Notes: a model not told the origin generated them from the sequence alone. Numbered from the stretch's first letter, positions 42,129 to 52,037 are shown. The stretch is 64,000 nt of DNA from Pseudomonadota bacterium (GCA_018817385.1 JAHIUA010000024.1:62001-126000), one strand, 5' to 3'. Program-made: numbers and translations.

Positions 42129-42959
42129 TTACAGTTTTTTTAAATAATCGTAGGCCGCATTAATTTCTTTCATCTTTTCCTCGGCCACACCGCGGAATTC
42201 CTCGCCGAGATGGCTCACCTTATCTGGATGATATTTCATACTCAATTTTCGGTAGGCCTTTTTGATGGCCTCTTGATCGGCTCCTGGTTCCAGCCCTAGT
42301 ATAGCATAGTATTGATCTGCCGAGCTGTGGGAACCGCCTGTTTGTCGCCCGCCACCGTATTTGTATTTGGCCTCAATGGTACGTTTGTCGTAATCAGTGA
42401 TCTGCAGGTAATCGGCAATGTTTCTCGCCATCTGCAGTTCTGTATCGGGGACCTGTCCCCCCTCTGCATAGAGGATTTGATAGACCAGTTCGAGGAGGAT
42501 GAGGCGTGGTTCGTAGGCAAAGGTGTCCCGGAATTCTCGCAGAGAATCGGCCATGGGTTGGCTGGAAGACACGGCTTCCTTGATCAGGTTTTTTACCCAG
42601 AACATCTGGGCCTGATTATAGCGCAGGTTGTATTGAAAAAAACGCTGGATGGTGGAGATCTCTTCTTTAGATACCCGGCCGTCTATCTTGGCGATGTCGA
42701 CCAGGATCTGGACCAGCAGCCAGACAAAACGATTGTGACTTTCTGTCTGTGAAGATTCATAGCTGGAGACTTTTTTCTGCATCCAGTAGGTAAATCCCCA
42801 GAACAGGCCAAACAAGAGCAAGATTCCGAAAATTCCTGAGTAGATCAGGGTGCCGAGGAAAGAAAAAAGGGCGGGGAACCCCCCGGTGAGGAGGATAAAG
42901 AGAAGCAGGAGCAGGAAGCAGCCTCCGCATCCTGGTTGTTCGGGTCGTTTGTATTGCAT
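42129..42959 (-). CDS. DjlA-like membrane DnaJ protein (TerB-like plus J domain)
   Basis: A 276-aa protein. An N-terminal hydrophobic region (about 12-63, one or two helices; [15 protein letters not shown]) is followed by a TerB-like helical domain (about 82-190: [20 protein letters not shown]...) and a C-terminal J domain (about 213-276) with the HPD motif ([12 protein letters not shown]). This is the DjlA arrangement; it would stimulate DnaK at the inner membrane. It lies 29 bp after the end of the aminotransferase leader, on the same strand, downstream of ftsY. Confidence 0.88.
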   Translation of the reverse strand: MQYKRPEQPGCGGCFLLLLLFILLTGGFPALFSFLGTLIYSGIFGILLLFGLFWGFTYWMQKKVSSYESSQTESHNRFVWLLVQILVDIAKIDGRVSKEEISTIQRFFQYNLRYNQAQMFWVKNLIKEAVSSSQPMADSLREFRDTFAYEPRLILLELVYQILYAEGGQVPDTELQMARNIADYLQITDYDKRTIEAKYKYGGGRQTGGSHSSADQYYAILGLEPGADQEAIKKAYRKLSMKYHPDKVSHLGEEFRGVAEEKMKEINAAYDYLKKL

Positions 42960-42996
42960 GTTCTTTCTCTATTCTTCTAGCCTCCTTGAGGCTGAA

Positions 42997-44250
42997 TCAT
43001 TTGGTTTCCTCTGTGAAAAGGGCATTAATAAATTCGTCTGGATCAAAATCTCGCAGATCGTCAATTTGTTCGCCGATGCCAATAAAGCGGATGGGGATCT
43101 TTAATTCACGGCAGACATTGGTAACGATACCACCCTTGGCTGTTCCATCAAGCTTGGTCAGGGCCAGTCCGGTGATGGTCACTGTATCGTTAAAGAGTTT
43201 TGCCTGCGACACACCATTCTGGCCGGTGGTGGCATCGAGTACTAACAGGACCTCATGGGGGGCACCTTCCAGGCGTTTAGCCATGACCCGTTTGATTTTT
43301 TTCAGTTCTTCCATGAGGTTGACCTGGGTGTGGAGTCTTCCGGCGGTATCTACGATAAGGACGTCATAATTGTTGGCTACGGCCTTGTCTATGGCATCAA
43401 AGACCACTGCAGATGGATCAGCCCCTTCAGGATGGGAAACGACCTCTACCCCATTGCGGTCACCCCATATTTTGAGCTGGGCTACGGCTGCGGCGCGAAA
43501 GGTGTCAGCAGCTGCCAGGAGTACGGATTGCCCGGATTTTTTGAACTTGTTGGTGATCTTGCCGATGGTGGTGGTTTTGCCGACACCGTTGACACCGACC
43601 ACCATGATGACAAAGGGACCGGATTCAGGCATGACCAGTTCAGCCGGTTGGTTAGACTCCATGATAAAGGAGCGCAGTTTTTCTTTAAGTACACCTCTGA
43701 GGAGGAGTGGATCCGAGAGCTCTTTGCGTTTGACCTGTTTCCTGGCATCGTCCAGGATTTCCATGACAATATTGATGCCAAGATCAGCGGTGATCAGGAT
43801 TTCTTCCAGCTCCTCAAAGAGTTCGGCGTCGATTTCTTTTTTTCCGAGGAAAAGGGTGTCAATACGGTAGACCAAAGATTCTTTGGTCTTTGCGAGTTTC
43901 TTCGAGAGACGTTGAAACATGGAGGTTTTTTGCACTGCAGAGGGCGGTAGTGTTTCAGGGACCACCTCTGTTACAATTTCTGGCTCACTTGCGATCACAG
44001 CAACATCGTCTGTATCGATTTCTGCGTCCGAGGAAGAGTCAGGGGTTATCGGCTCAGGTGCTTCGGTGATTTCAGTTGGTACAGCAGTGGATTTTGGCTC
44101 AGATTGATTGCTGGTGCTAACAGCTTCTTGAGGCAACGACTGAGCAACAATGTCATCTTTGGCATCTGCTGTCTGCGGGGCGTGTTCCTCGGGTGAGAAA
44201 GAAGGGGTTTCTGTTTTTTTGCTAAACTTTTTTTTGAACCAACCTAACAT
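42997..44250 (-). CDS. ftsY: Signal recognition particle receptor FtsY
   Basis: A 417-aa protein. A variable acidic N-terminal A domain (about 1-110, rich in Glu, Pro, Ser and Thr) is followed by the helical N domain and the SRP GTPase NG domain: [14 protein letters not shown] (G1), [30 protein letters not shown] and [10 protein letters not shown], ending in [18 protein letters not shown]. It receives ribosome-SRP complexes at the membrane and feeds them to SecYEG. Length is within the usual range. The DjlA-like gene follows it. Confidence 0.97.
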   Translation of the reverse strand: MLGWFKKKFSKKTETPSFSPEEHAPQTADAKDDIVAQSLPQEAVSTSNQSEPKSTAVPTEITEAPEPITPDSSSDAEIDTDDVAVIASEPEIVTEVVPETLPPSAVQKTSMFQRLSKKLAKTKESLVYRIDTLFLGKKEIDAELFEELEEILITADLGINIVMEILDDARKQVKRKELSDPLLLRGVLKEKLRSFIMESNQPAELVMPESGPFVIMVVGVNGVGKTTTIGKITNKFKKSGQSVLLAAADTFRAAAVAQLKIWGDRNGVEVVSHPEGADPSAVVFDAIDKAVANNYDVLIVDTAGRLHTQVNLMEELKKIKRVMAKRLEGAPHEVLLVLDATTGQNGVSQAKLFNDTVTITGLALTKLDGTAKGGIVTNVCRELKIPIRFIGIGEQIDDLRDFDPDEFINALFTEETK

Positions 44251-44750
44251 GCAGAATTCCTTGTCATGATGAGATGAGTAAAATGATTTCCACTCAATGA
44301 AATGATATCTCGAACTTTTTATCGCTCTCAGAAAGTATTATCCGCAATATTACCAAATGCAGCCAAAGACCATGTGTGCCATTTTTCGAGGCGTTCCAGC
44401 GCTGCTGCTGCGGTTTACTTCATCGAGCGCCTCGGATTAGAGACAACTCTCTTATCTCTAGACGGACACTGTCGGACCATAGAGGACGACTTTTTGTCTA
44501 TGCAAAACGGTTCATATTACGGCTAGATCCAGAAGAAAGCAATAAAAACAGTGAGAGTAACTATGCAGGGCTGGGCAAAGGGAGGGAGGAACTGAGTTCC
44601 TAGAGGATTTTGTTTGCATTTCCAGAGAACAGCATTAGTGTATGCAGGGTCCAGATTGGGCCGTATCACTTAGCAGCGGCTACTGTTAAAACGCTGCTTG
44701 TTAGAGACTAAGTAGTTAAAAACATTCACATATAGTTACGGGAGGTTATT
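44251..44750. other. Divergent spacer between ftsY and mrp
   Basis: Should carry promoters for both genes. A 74-codon plus-strand frame (44302-44526) ends in a fairly protein-like stretch (YFIERLGLETTLLSLDGHC) but has no ribosome site. GGGAGG immediately before 44751 serves mrp. Confidence 0.4.
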
Positions 44751-45716
44751 ATGTCAAGTTCGTGTAAATCAAGTTCCTGCTCCAGTGGTAGCTGCAGTAC
44801 TCCGGAGTCGCAACAGGCTGCTATGGCGCAGCAGGATAATGCCATCACCCGATCTCTTGGGAAGATTAAAAATAAAATTTTAGTAATGAGTGGCAAGGGT
44901 GGGGTCGGTAAATCTACGGTTTCCGTTAATCTGGCACTTGGACTCGCTCAGCGTGGGCACAAGGTTGGCCTCATGGATGTGGATCTGCACGGGCCTGATG
45001 TTATCCGTATGCTCAATATGACCGGAAGCCTGGAGGCGCCTAAAAATCCTGACGATCTGGTGGCACCCCTCAAATACAATGATAATTTGAAGGTGGTCTC
45101 TTTGGAATACATGATGAAGGACCGGGATGAGGCCATTATCTGGCGCGGTCCTCTCAAAATTCAGGCCATTCGTCAGTTTGTTGCCGACATGGATTGGGGG
45201 GAACTGGACTATCTGGTTATCGATGCCCCTCCTGGTACCGGAGATGAGCCGCTTTCCGTTGCTCAGACTATCCCCCTTGTCAAGGCTCTGGTGGTCACCA
45301 CTCCTCAGAAAGTTGCCCTGGCTGATGTCCGTAAGTCGTTGAACTTTTGTAAGACCGTTGGCGTGGAGGTTGTAGGTGTTGTGGAAAACATGTCGGGTTT
45401 TGTCTGTCCCGAATGTAATGCCACTGTTGATATTTTTAAGAAGGGTGGAGGGGAGGATATTGCCCGGGAGTTTGACCTTCCATTTCTCGGTGCGGTGCCC
45501 ATGGATCCGAAGGTGGTTGTCGCAGGTGATGACGGTATCCCTTACCTTACCTCTGATTCTGATAGCCCGGCCATCGCCGCTTTTGCCAAGGTTATTGATG
45601 CCGTTGAACTGCGTCTGCCTCCTGTAGCTGCTCCCAAGCCCCTGGCCATGGCCTCCGGCGCCGGCAGTTGCGGCTGTGGTAGTGGTCCCTGTAATCCTAC
45701 TAGCTGCGATTGTTAA
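44751..45716 (+). CDS. mrp: Mrp/Nbp35-type iron-sulfur cluster carrier ATPase with Cys-rich tails
   Basis: A 321-aa P-loop protein of the Mrp/ApbC (Nbp35) family. Deviant Walker A VMSGKGGVGKSTVSVN (about 45-60), LMDVDLHGPD, YLVIDAPPGTGDEP, and the cluster-binding CPEC (about 222-225) are present. Both ends carry unusual Cys-rich extensions: SSSCKSSSCSSGSCS at the N-terminus and GSCGCGSGPCNPTSCDC at the C-terminus. It would deliver 4Fe-4S clusters to target enzymes. GGGAGG sits just before the ATG. The next gene on this strand, an MBL hydrolase, is 195 bp away across a repeat region. Confidence 0.93.
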   Translation: MSSSCKSSSCSSGSCSTPESQQAAMAQQDNAITRSLGKIKNKILVMSGKGGVGKSTVSVNLALGLAQRGHKVGLMDVDLHGPDVIRMLNMTGSLEAPKNPDDLVAPLKYNDNLKVVSLEYMMKDRDEAIIWRGPLKIQAIRQFVADMDWGELDYLVIDAPPGTGDEPLSVAQTIPLVKALVVTTPQKVALADVRKSLNFCKTVGVEVVGVVENMSGFVCPECNATVDIFKKGGGEDIAREFDLPFLGAVPMDPKVVVAGDDGIPYLTSDSDSPAIAAFAKVIDAVELRLPPVAAPKPLAMASGAGSCGCGSGPCNPTSCDC

Positions 45717-45726
45717 TGCCCAGGTG

Positions 45727-45902
45727 ACGAGACTGAAGGCTGAAGAGAAAAGTGCATTGACTGCATGTTATCATTTCTTCAGTCTTCAGTTTCTTAATTT
45801 GATCAGGTGGACGGGCTGAAGGAAAAATGAGATAACACGAGTTGTCGTTTTTTTTCTGCAGGTTTTTTTGTCAGCCCTAAACCTCTAACCCTTCAGCCTA
45901 TT
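45727..45902. repeat. Degenerate heptamer repeats and hairpin between mrp and the MBL gene
   Basis: CTGAAGG and CTGAAGA (45734-45747) are paired by an inverted CTTCAGTCTTCAG (from about 45777), giving a long imperfect hairpin. Further right, CCCTAAA, CCTCTAA, CCCTTCA and GCCTATT (45875-45902) follow at 7-base spacing. The region has the same periodicity as the arrays at 40848 and 62673 but is more decayed. Confidence 0.55.
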
Positions 45903-45911
45903 GTAAATCCT

Positions 45912-46541
45912 ATGTTTTTGAAACAATTAACCGTTGGCATGATGGGCGTCTGCTGCTACATTGTCGGCTGTTCCAAAACTTCTCGCTGTGCAGTGATTGA
46001 TCCTGGTGGAGATGAAGAGAAAATTTTACAGGAAGTGAAAGATTCGGGGCTGACCATCGATTATATCATTGCCACCCATGGTCATCCCGATCATGTCTGC
46101 GGGAATCGTATCATCAAAGAAGCCAGCGGTGCTGAAATCATTATGCATGAGGCTGATGCTGAATTCTTTGCCAAACCGGAGGTGGAAAAATATTTTTCCA
46201 TGCTCGGACTGGAGGCCTCCCCGCCAGTGGATCGCAAGGTGAAGCATGGCGATGTAATCTCCATCGGAGAAGAACAGCTGCAGGTGATTCACACCCCCGG
46301 TCATACTCCAGGGGGGATTTGTCTCTACTGTGCCCCTGACCTTATCACCGGAGATTCACTTTTTGTTGGTGGAATCGGCAGGACCGATTTTCCCGGCGGC
46401 TCCTATGAGGAACTGATCAGTGCCATCAAGGAAAGACTTCTGATCTTGCCTCCTGAGACCTCGGTCTGGCCAGGACATGGCTATGGTGGCAACCGTTCTA
46501 CTCTTGGGGAGGAAGCTCGCAGTAACCCGTACCTGAGTTAA
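45912..46541 (+). CDS. Metallo-beta-lactamase-fold hydrolase (glyoxalase II-like)
   Basis: A 209-aa protein. The metal-binding THGHPDHVCG motif (about 56-65), the further His in HTPGHTPGG, Asp in TGDSLFVGGIGRTD, and the final His in VWPGHGYGG are all present, so a two-metal site is expected. It belongs to the short glyoxalase II-like/YcbL branch, which hydrolyses thioesters such as S-lactoylglutathione or related compounds. It follows mrp and precedes selB on the same strand. ATG 45912 has no strong ribosome site. Confidence 0.9.
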   Translation: MFLKQLTVGMMGVCCYIVGCSKTSRCAVIDPGGDEEKILQEVKDSGLTIDYIIATHGHPDHVCGNRIIKEASGAEIIMHEADAEFFAKPEVEKYFSMLGLEASPPVDRKVKHGDVISIGEEQLQVIHTPGHTPGGICLYCAPDLITGDSLFVGGIGRTDFPGGSYEELISAIKERLLILPPETSVWPGHGYGGNRSTLGEEARSNPYLS

Positions 46542-46542
46542 G

Positions 46543-46682
46543 GCCACCTCGAAAAATTGCCTTTTTGGCCAAGCTCTTCGTCACAGTCAAAAAAACAATG
46601 CTCACATATCAACTCTATGCTGGGCTTCTTTTTTCGACTGTCTCTCGATCTTGAATAAGAATGCGAATTTTTCAAGGCACCG
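46543..46682. repeat. MITE-like element, diverged copy
   Basis: The ends CCTCGAAAAATTGCC and GCGAATTTTTCAAGG are inverted copies. Inside, CAGTCAAAAAAACAATG faces TTCTTTTTTCGACTG, the same inner arrangement as in the element at 56921. The GGCCAAGCTCTTCG near the left end matches the CCCCAACTCTTCG of the other copies. About 140 bp, non-coding. Confidence 0.65.
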
Positions 46683-46731
46683 TTGCTTTTCCATAGTTTT
46701 CTTTGTTTTTTAAAGCTGGTGGCGATTATTT

Positions 46732-48666
46732 ATGCGTGAAATAGTTCTAGGCACAGCAGGCCATGTGGATCATGGCAAGACGAGTTTTGTTCGAGCCCTC
46801 ACTGGCATTGAAACTGACCGTTTAAAAGAGGAAAAGAAACGCGGGATCACCATTGAACTGGGGTTCGCCTACCTGGATCTCCCCTGCGGTCACCGTCTTG
46901 GAATCGTGGATGTGCCAGGGCATGAGAAATTTGTTAAAAATATGGTGGCCGGTGTTACCGGTATGGACCTGGTAGCCTTTATCATTGCCGCAGATGAAGG
47001 TATTATGCCCCAGACCAAGGAACACTTTGAGATCTGCCGCCTCTTAGGAGTGCAGCAGGGGATCGTTGTTATCACCAAAAAAGATATGGTGGAGGAAGAA
47101 TGGCTGGAGATGGTCACTGAAGAGGTTCGAGACTTCTGCCGTGGCAGTTTCCTGGAAGATGCACCCCTGGTCCATGTCTCTTCCCTCACTGGAGAAGGGA
47201 TTGAGGAGGTTAAAGCCCTCCTGGACGACTTTGTCTCCCGGCAGCAGTTGCATGAAGCCTACGGGCCTTTTCGTCTTTCCGTGGATCGTATCTTTGCCAT
47301 GAAGGGATTTGGGGCGGTAATCACCGGCACATCACTTTCCGGACGAGTCGCTCTGGGCGAAGATCTTCGTTTCTATCCCACAGACCTAACAGCCAAAGTG
47401 CGTGGCATTCAAATCCATTCCCAGGATGTGGCTGAGGTGGAGGCTGGACACCGAACTGCCATCAACCTTCAGGGCGTTGATACTGCTGTTGTTTCCCGGG
47501 GAATGGTTGCCGCAACCCCTGGCTGTCTGCTGCCCGGTTATATGCTGGACTGTGATTTTCTTTATCTTGCCTCCAACGCCAAGCCTTTAAAGCATCGAAC
47601 CCGGGTCCGGGTTCATCTCGGAACAGCCGAGATCATGGGCAGGATTTCTCTGTTGGAAAGCGACACCTTGCAGCCTGGAACAGAGGCCAATGTCCAGCTC
47701 CTGCTGGAAGAGCCTGTGTCGGTCTGGCCAGGTGATCGCTATGTCATCCGCTCCTATTCCCCTGTGGCCACCATTGGTGGTGGAGCAGTATTAGGGAATA
47801 TGCCACCTCGCAAGCGTAAACGGTTGACAGAGAAAGATCGGCAGAAAAACAGTGAAGCCTTTCGAATCCTCCTGGATGAAAACCTGGAAGAAAAAATTCT
47901 CCTCTTTCTCCGTGAAAGGGGAATCGCAGGTCTTACCTTTGATGAACTGGCCGTACGTCTGGGTATCTTCAGCAAACAACTGAAGAAGGTGCTGACAGCT
48001 CCGCTTTCTTCGCGAAGGATGGTGGTGGTGGACTCTACAACCCAGCGCTACCTGGCAAAGAGTGTGAGCGACGAGGTGGAACAGTCTCTACTTGAAGCCT
48101 TGGCCACCTATCATCTGGGAAATCCTCTTCAGATTGGACTGTCTAAAGAGGAGCTTCGTTCCGGGCAGGGGAGAAAAGTGGACCAAAAGATCTTTCATTT
48201 CTGCCTGAGCGAATTGCAGAAGAGGGGGCTGGTGGTACAGGAGGATTCGCTTGTCCGTCTGGCTTCCCACCAGGTGGCCCTCCAGGCTGATGAGAAAAAA
48301 CTGCAGCGTGATCTTGGGGCCTGGTACCGAGAGAAGGGGCTCGCCACGGCAACGATGCGCGAAACCACAGATCATTTTGCTGAATACCCGGGAACTCTTG
48401 TCAAGGAGGTCTTTGGTCTCCTGGTGCGGGAGGAAAAACTGGTGAAGGTGAGTGAAACTCTGTTCTACGATACGGCCACTCTTGCAGAGCTACAGGACAA
48501 GGTCATTGCCTTTATTGAAAAGGAGGGGAAAATTGATGCCCCCAGTTTTAAGGACCTGACCGGCTTGACGCGAAAATTCTCCATTCCCCTGCTCGAATAT
48601 TTCGATCGTATTAAGCTTACCATCCGCATAGGAGATCATCGGGTGCTGAGGAAGATGAGCACCTGA
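46732..48666 (+). CDS. selB: Selenocysteine-specific elongation factor SelB
   Basis: A 644-aa translation GTPase. [19 protein letters not shown] (G1), [17 protein letters not shown] (G2), [12 protein letters not shown] (G3) and TKKD (G4) are typical of SelB, followed by EF-Tu-like domains II and III and four C-terminal winged-helix domains (about 380-640) that bind the SECIS hairpin. It carries Sec-tRNA(Sec) to UGA codons in selenoprotein mRNAs. Length is normal. SelA, SelD and tRNA(Sec) are not in the window. Selenoproteins (formate dehydrogenases and others) are common in sulfate reducers, which fits the inferred lifestyle. Confidence 0.97.
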   Translation: MREIVLGTAGHVDHGKTSFVRALTGIETDRLKEEKKRGITIELGFAYLDLPCGHRLGIVDVPGHEKFVKNMVAGVTGMDLVAFIIAADEGIMPQTKEHFEICRLLGVQQGIVVITKKDMVEEEWLEMVTEEVRDFCRGSFLEDAPLVHVSSLTGEGIEEVKALLDDFVSRQQLHEAYGPFRLSVDRIFAMKGFGAVITGTSLSGRVALGEDLRFYPTDLTAKVRGIQIHSQDVAEVEAGHRTAINLQGVDTAVVSRGMVAATPGCLLPGYMLDCDFLYLASNAKPLKHRTRVRVHLGTAEIMGRISLLESDTLQPGTEANVQLLLEEPVSVWPGDRYVIRSYSPVATIGGGAVLGNMPPRKRKRLTEKDRQKNSEAFRILLDENLEEKILLFLRERGIAGLTFDELAVRLGIFSKQLKKVLTAPLSSRRMVVVDSTTQRYLAKSVSDEVEQSLLEALATYHLGNPLQIGLSKEELRSGQGRKVDQKIFHFCLSELQKRGLVVQEDSLVRLASHQVALQADEKKLQRDLGAWYREKGLATATMRETTDHFAEYPGTLVKEVFGLLVREEKLVKVSETLFYDTATLAELQDKVIAFIEKEGKIDAPSFKDLTGLTRKFSIPLLEYFDRIKLTIRIGDHRVLRKMST

Positions 48667-48684
48667 ACGCAGGATTCAGGCGTT

Positions 48685-48858
48685 ATGGGTTCTCCACTTC
48701 GCATCTTTTTCCCTGTAGCCTGGAGAGCTGCGCAGGCAGTCAATTGTGGTTGCGATTGCCCACTCTGTAACACTGTAAAAGTTCAGGGGCTGTCCCGTCC
48801 TCTTTGTACGTTTTTTTTGGCAAACCTTATTGGAGGAGTTCCTGCACCAGCATCTTGA
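48685..48858 (+). CDS. Possible 57-aa Cys-rich protein downstream of selB
   Basis: A frame from ATG 48685, 18 bp after the selB stop, containing CGCDCPLC, a compact metal-binding-like Cys cluster, and a hydrophobic end (FFLANLIGGVPAPAS). The frame overlaps the end of the convergent DUF1638 gene by about 30 bases, and the ribosome site is weak. It is listed because of the Cys cluster and the spacing; it may be chance. Confidence 0.25.
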   Translation: MGSPLRIFFPVAWRAAQAVNCGCDCPLCNTVKVQGLSRPLCTFFLANLIGGVPAPAS

Positions 48859-49465
48859 AGTGAGAAAGATCAACTGGCAGGATTTCAACCTCCACCTGGG
48901 TCAGATCATAAAAGTCTATGATCTGTTCGTCACTCAGTGCTTCTACGCCTGTATCCAGAATGAGAATCTTATTGTACCAGCCCAGATTAAGACGAGCATC
49001 GGTGACTGACCAATGCCCTTCTTTGATGGATTGATTGATCATTCGAATCCAGGCCGGAGTCATGAGTGAAGTTCGATTCTTTTGTAGTTTCTTGGCCAAC
49101 TCATCGCCTACCAGTATGTCGATGCAGTTTCTGGCCTGGGGAATTTTACCGCCGCAGTCTTCCACTACCTCTGTCATATCCCGTTTTCCCTTACAGTGTC
49201 TTCCCACGAGAAAACGGACATCTTCTCCTGTCGTCCTGACCTGTTCCAGGCTGGACTGCAACTCTTCTTCCATTCTCATCGGATTGTTGTGGATGCTGTA
49301 GTGCATATAGTTGATGCGAGGGGCAAGTCCAAGCTCTTCCAGCACCGCCTCCAGTTCATGGCGGAAGATGGGACAGGCTATGAGGGACCTGTCTTGAGCG
49401 GTTTCAGAGGCAGTGGATGAAATGGGATAATTGGTCTCTATTCGTTTTTCTATTTGCTTGTCCAT
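48827..49465 (-). CDS. DUF1638-domain protein
   Basis: A 212-aa protein from ATG 49465; the frame is open to 49606 but the extension looks non-coding. The DUF1638 pattern is visible: LIACPIFRHELEAVLEELG, INYMHYSIHNNPMRMEEEL, VRFLVGRHCKGK, GGKIPQARNCIDILVGDE, ending in a region with LGWYNKILILDTGVE. The family is widespread in anaerobes and often lies near corrinoid methyltransferases; the function is unknown. The Cys residues at CPIF, RHCKGK and RNCIDI could bind a metal. It is convergent with selB and downstream of tilS on the same strand. Confidence 0.8.
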   Translation of the reverse strand: MDKQIEKRIETNYPISSTASETAQDRSLIACPIFRHELEAVLEELGLAPRINYMHYSIHNNPMRMEEELQSSLEQVRTTGEDVRFLVGRHCKGKRDMTEVVEDCGGKIPQARNCIDILVGDELAKKLQKNRTSLMTPAWIRMINQSIKEGHWSVTDARLNLGWYNKILILDTGVEALSDEQIIDFYDLTQVEVEILPVDLSHFKMLVQELLQ

Positions 49466-49639
49466 AACCTGCTTTGTCGCTGAGAGAAGGGAGGCCTGCG
49501 GCCCTTTGCCATGAGCATGGGGAGTTCTTTTCTTTTTAACTCCTCTTAGTACCATCAAAAAAGCATCGACACAAATCAATTGTATCGATGTCTTTAGACA
49601 GTCCATTTGAAAAGAGAGGGCGATCGGGCCGGGAACTGA

Positions 49640-51145
49640 TCAGAAAACAGAAGAATTTTTGTCGGCCATTGCTCTCCACAGGAGCTGAAATGCAGTCGTG
49701 CCTGTTGCCGAGGTTTGGAAGTGGTGGTCAAGGCGGAGCCCTGGAATAGCGATGATCCTTTCTTCAGAGAGAAGAAGGGGGTAGCAATCTCTCTTGTCGG
49801 CAGGGATTTTCTGGTCAGAGAAAAAGCGCGTAATTTTTTTTCTGCCAGGGGCGCCCAGGGGATGGAAGCGGTCACCGGGGAGAGGTGGACGCAGGAGCAG
49901 GGGGAAGTGAATTTTGGCTGGGTCAAGAAAGAGTTGCCCGGCAGTCCCTCTCTTTGGAGGTGAGAGGACTTCTTCGATCAGGAGTTCATGACCTAATTCA
50001 GGGACAGGATATCTTCCGGGACCTGGAATGGTAAGGGGGGAAAATTCCTTTTTGATAATGGACGGACCGCGATAGGCTTTTTTCCCGGCAGGGTGCTGGA
50101 AGGTGATGGTGCTCCCCTGTCTGTTCGCACGCAAGCCCTGGCAAAGATGGATTTCCCCGTTTTTTAGCGTTGTGGCCAGTAAAAGGAGATTCTCGATTTT
50201 TTGGAAAGAGGGTCTGGAGTCCATGTTCCAGCAGATTTTTTCAAGGACTCGGCGCTGGATGGCTCGATGTTCTATTATGAACAGAGAAAGATCGAGAGAG
50301 AGTATTCTTTCCCTGGGAGGCGTGCCAGGCTCCATCCTTTCCTCTCGAACCTGATCGAGATAGGCCTTATGGCTGAGGTCCTGCAGCAGTCTGTCCTCTT
50401 CGTGGAGGATAGCGGCGGTCTGTATCAAGGTTTGTGCCATGGCCTTGTTGTATTCGTTTTCAAGCTTCGGCAGTAGATCCAGACGGATTCTGTTTCGTAG
50501 AAATCGGGTGTCAAGGTTAGAACTGTCCTGGCAAAAGGGTATTTCCTGTTCCTCCAGGAAATTGATCAGGGTCTCTTTTCTTTCTCCCAGCAGGGGGCGG
50601 ATAAGTGTTCCCCGTTGCAGGGCCATTCCGGAAAGGCCTGTGCAACCGCTTCCTCGAATGAGGCGGAGCAGAACCTCTTCTGCCTGGTCATTTGCTGTAT
50701 GGCCAACGGCTATACAGCCTGCCTGATATTCCTCTTGTAAAGTTTTCAGGGCCTGGTAGCGAAGCATGCGGGCTGCCTCTTCAATGGAGGTATGTTTCTC
50801 GCTGCTGGCGGCTGCAACATTGACGGCAACAGAGCGAAAGATAGCAGAACAGGCTTTTGCCCTTTCCTGGACCAATTGTTTCTCAGCTGATATCTCAGCA
50901 GGACGCAGGCCATGATCAACATAGACAGCGATACGAAGAGTGGCAGGAAAAAGAGTAGAGAGGAGATGGAGAAGGCAGACGGAATCAGCTCCTCCAGAGA
51001 CTCCTATGAGTATAGGGAATTCAGGGTCAATTAAGGAAAAAGAAGCAATGACTTTTCCTATCCGCTGCTCCAGACCTCTGACGGAACGGGAGAAGTGGTT
51101 AGTCGCTTTTCGGCCTGGTTCCAGTTTTTTGTTTGATTGTTCCAT
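49640..51145 (-). CDS. tilS: tRNA(Ile)-lysidine synthase TilS
   Basis: A 501-aa protein. The PP-loop GVSGGADSVCLLHLL (about 48-62) and VDHGLRP, HTANDQAEEVLLRLIRGSG and RPLLGERKETLINFL are the TilS signature, with the C-terminal substrate-binding domains (PLLLRPPLPGDRFHPLGAPG, KKITRFFSDQKIP). It converts cytidine 34 of tRNA(Ile) CAU to lysidine so that AUA is read correctly; it is normally essential. The N-terminal extension before the PP-loop is about 30 residues longer than usual, so a downstream start is possible. Confidence 0.95.
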   Translation of the reverse strand: MEQSNKKLEPGRKATNHFSRSVRGLEQRIGKVIASFSLIDPEFPILIGVSGGADSVCLLHLLSTLFPATLRIAVYVDHGLRPAEISAEKQLVQERAKACSAIFRSVAVNVAAASSEKHTSIEEAARMLRYQALKTLQEEYQAGCIAVGHTANDQAEEVLLRLIRGSGCTGLSGMALQRGTLIRPLLGERKETLINFLEEQEIPFCQDSSNLDTRFLRNRIRLDLLPKLENEYNKAMAQTLIQTAAILHEEDRLLQDLSHKAYLDQVREERMEPGTPPRERILSLDLSLFIIEHRAIQRRVLEKICWNMDSRPSFQKIENLLLLATTLKNGEIHLCQGLRANRQGSTITFQHPAGKKAYRGPSIIKKEFSPLTIPGPGRYPVPELGHELLIEEVLSPPKRGTAGQLFLDPAKIHFPLLLRPPLPGDRFHPLGAPGRKKITRFFSDQKIPADKRDCYPLLLSEERIIAIPGLRLDHHFQTSATGTTAFQLLWRAMADKNSSVF

Positions 51146-51481
51146 AGTTATTCGTATAGCATAAATAGAGAATAGAACAAAGTGACAACTGCTCTCTCTG
51201 CTGTTTGTGTTTCTTCTGTTCTAGCTTGCCAGGGTGTTCCCGAAGATGGGTACTCAGGTGCTGCCTGTTGATTCCTGCAGGCTGAAGAGTGCTTATCCCT
51301 GAGAACTCCCAAGAAACGCATGCCAGTTTTTCACCATGGAGCGTGAGCGGTTTGGCGATTAAGTCAATCTGTTTGCTCAAATTGAATAATCAGCTTGTCG
51401 CTCCTGGTGGTATCCATTGTCTGCAGGGAGAGGGGGAGCACTGGCTGGTTTTTTTTCCAGATGAGATTTCGGGGAAAACGT
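51146..51481. other. Divergent spacer between tilS and the Hpt gene
   Basis: On the minus strand TTGTCA and a TATAC-type -10 near 51155-51190 could be a tilS promoter. A 71-codon plus frame at 51289-51504 is not supported. Nothing else is seen. Confidence 0.4.
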
Positions 51482-51811
51482 ATGTCTATGTCACCCTTGC
51501 TTGAGCGGGTAAGATATCATATCTGTGATCATTTTCAGTTGCCAGAGGATAAGGTTGACGCCATGTTGCCGGCCTTTCTTACGACCTTGCAGAATCATAT
51601 GAAAAATATTGAGGATGCCCTGGGAGCAAATGACCCGGCAACCATTGGTCGGATGGGTCATGCCTTGAAAGGGGCACTGCTTAATTTTGGCCTTGATGAT
51701 ATGGCAGATATTGCCAACATGATAGAGGATGAAGGCAAGTCGGGAAACAGTGGTGCTGATTTTAGCGGCATGGTGCAGCGCTTGAAAGAAAAACTGGCTG
51801 AAATTCTTTAG
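51482..51811 (+). CDS. Histidine phosphotransfer (Hpt) domain protein
   Basis: A 109-aa single-domain protein from ATG 51482 (after GGGGA; ATG 51488 also possible). The helical bundle includes RMGHALKGALLNFGLDDMADI, where the His of GHALKG is the phosphorylation site, as in Hpt domains of multistep phosphorelays. The C-terminal helix is VQRLKEKLAEIL. It could receive phosphate from hybrid kinases such as the one at the left end of the window, but no partner is adjacent. Confidence 0.85.
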   Translation: MSMSPLLERVRYHICDHFQLPEDKVDAMLPAFLTTLQNHMKNIEDALGANDPATIGRMGHALKGALLNFGLDDMADIANMIEDEGKSGNSGADFSGMVQRLKEKLAEIL

Positions 51812-51999
51812 AAACCGTTCCAAAATAACCTGGCCATTTTCAGCCAGTTCGTTACAGATCCTTATACAGGTCCGAGTATTGCTCTGGCCATGTTGTCTTT
51901 TTGCCAATGGCTTCGTCCTGATTCCTCATCAAGAATTGTCTGGTGGAAAATGATCTTTGTTGAGGTCGTTGTCCGCGAGCCAGAATATCCTATGGAACA

Positions 52000-52037
52000 A
52001 AAAAGGTGGTTTGAGAGAGATCTCAAACCACCTTTTT
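52000..52037. terminator. Strong hairpin at the end of the pnt operon
   Basis: AAAAAGGTGGTTTGAGA and TCTCAAACCACCTTTTT form a perfect 17-bp stem with a GAGA loop. Read on the minus strand it is followed by a T-rich run, so it ends pntB transcription about 20 bases past the stop; it could act in the other direction as well. Confidence 0.85.

Noticed and set aside
43255-43950. A 231-codon plus-strand frame opposite ftsY
   Set aside because: Antisense shadow of ftsY with no start signal or domain.
48667-48826. tRNA(Sec) gene next to selB
   Set aside because: No long acceptor/variable arm structure or TCA anticodon arm could be found in the stretch.
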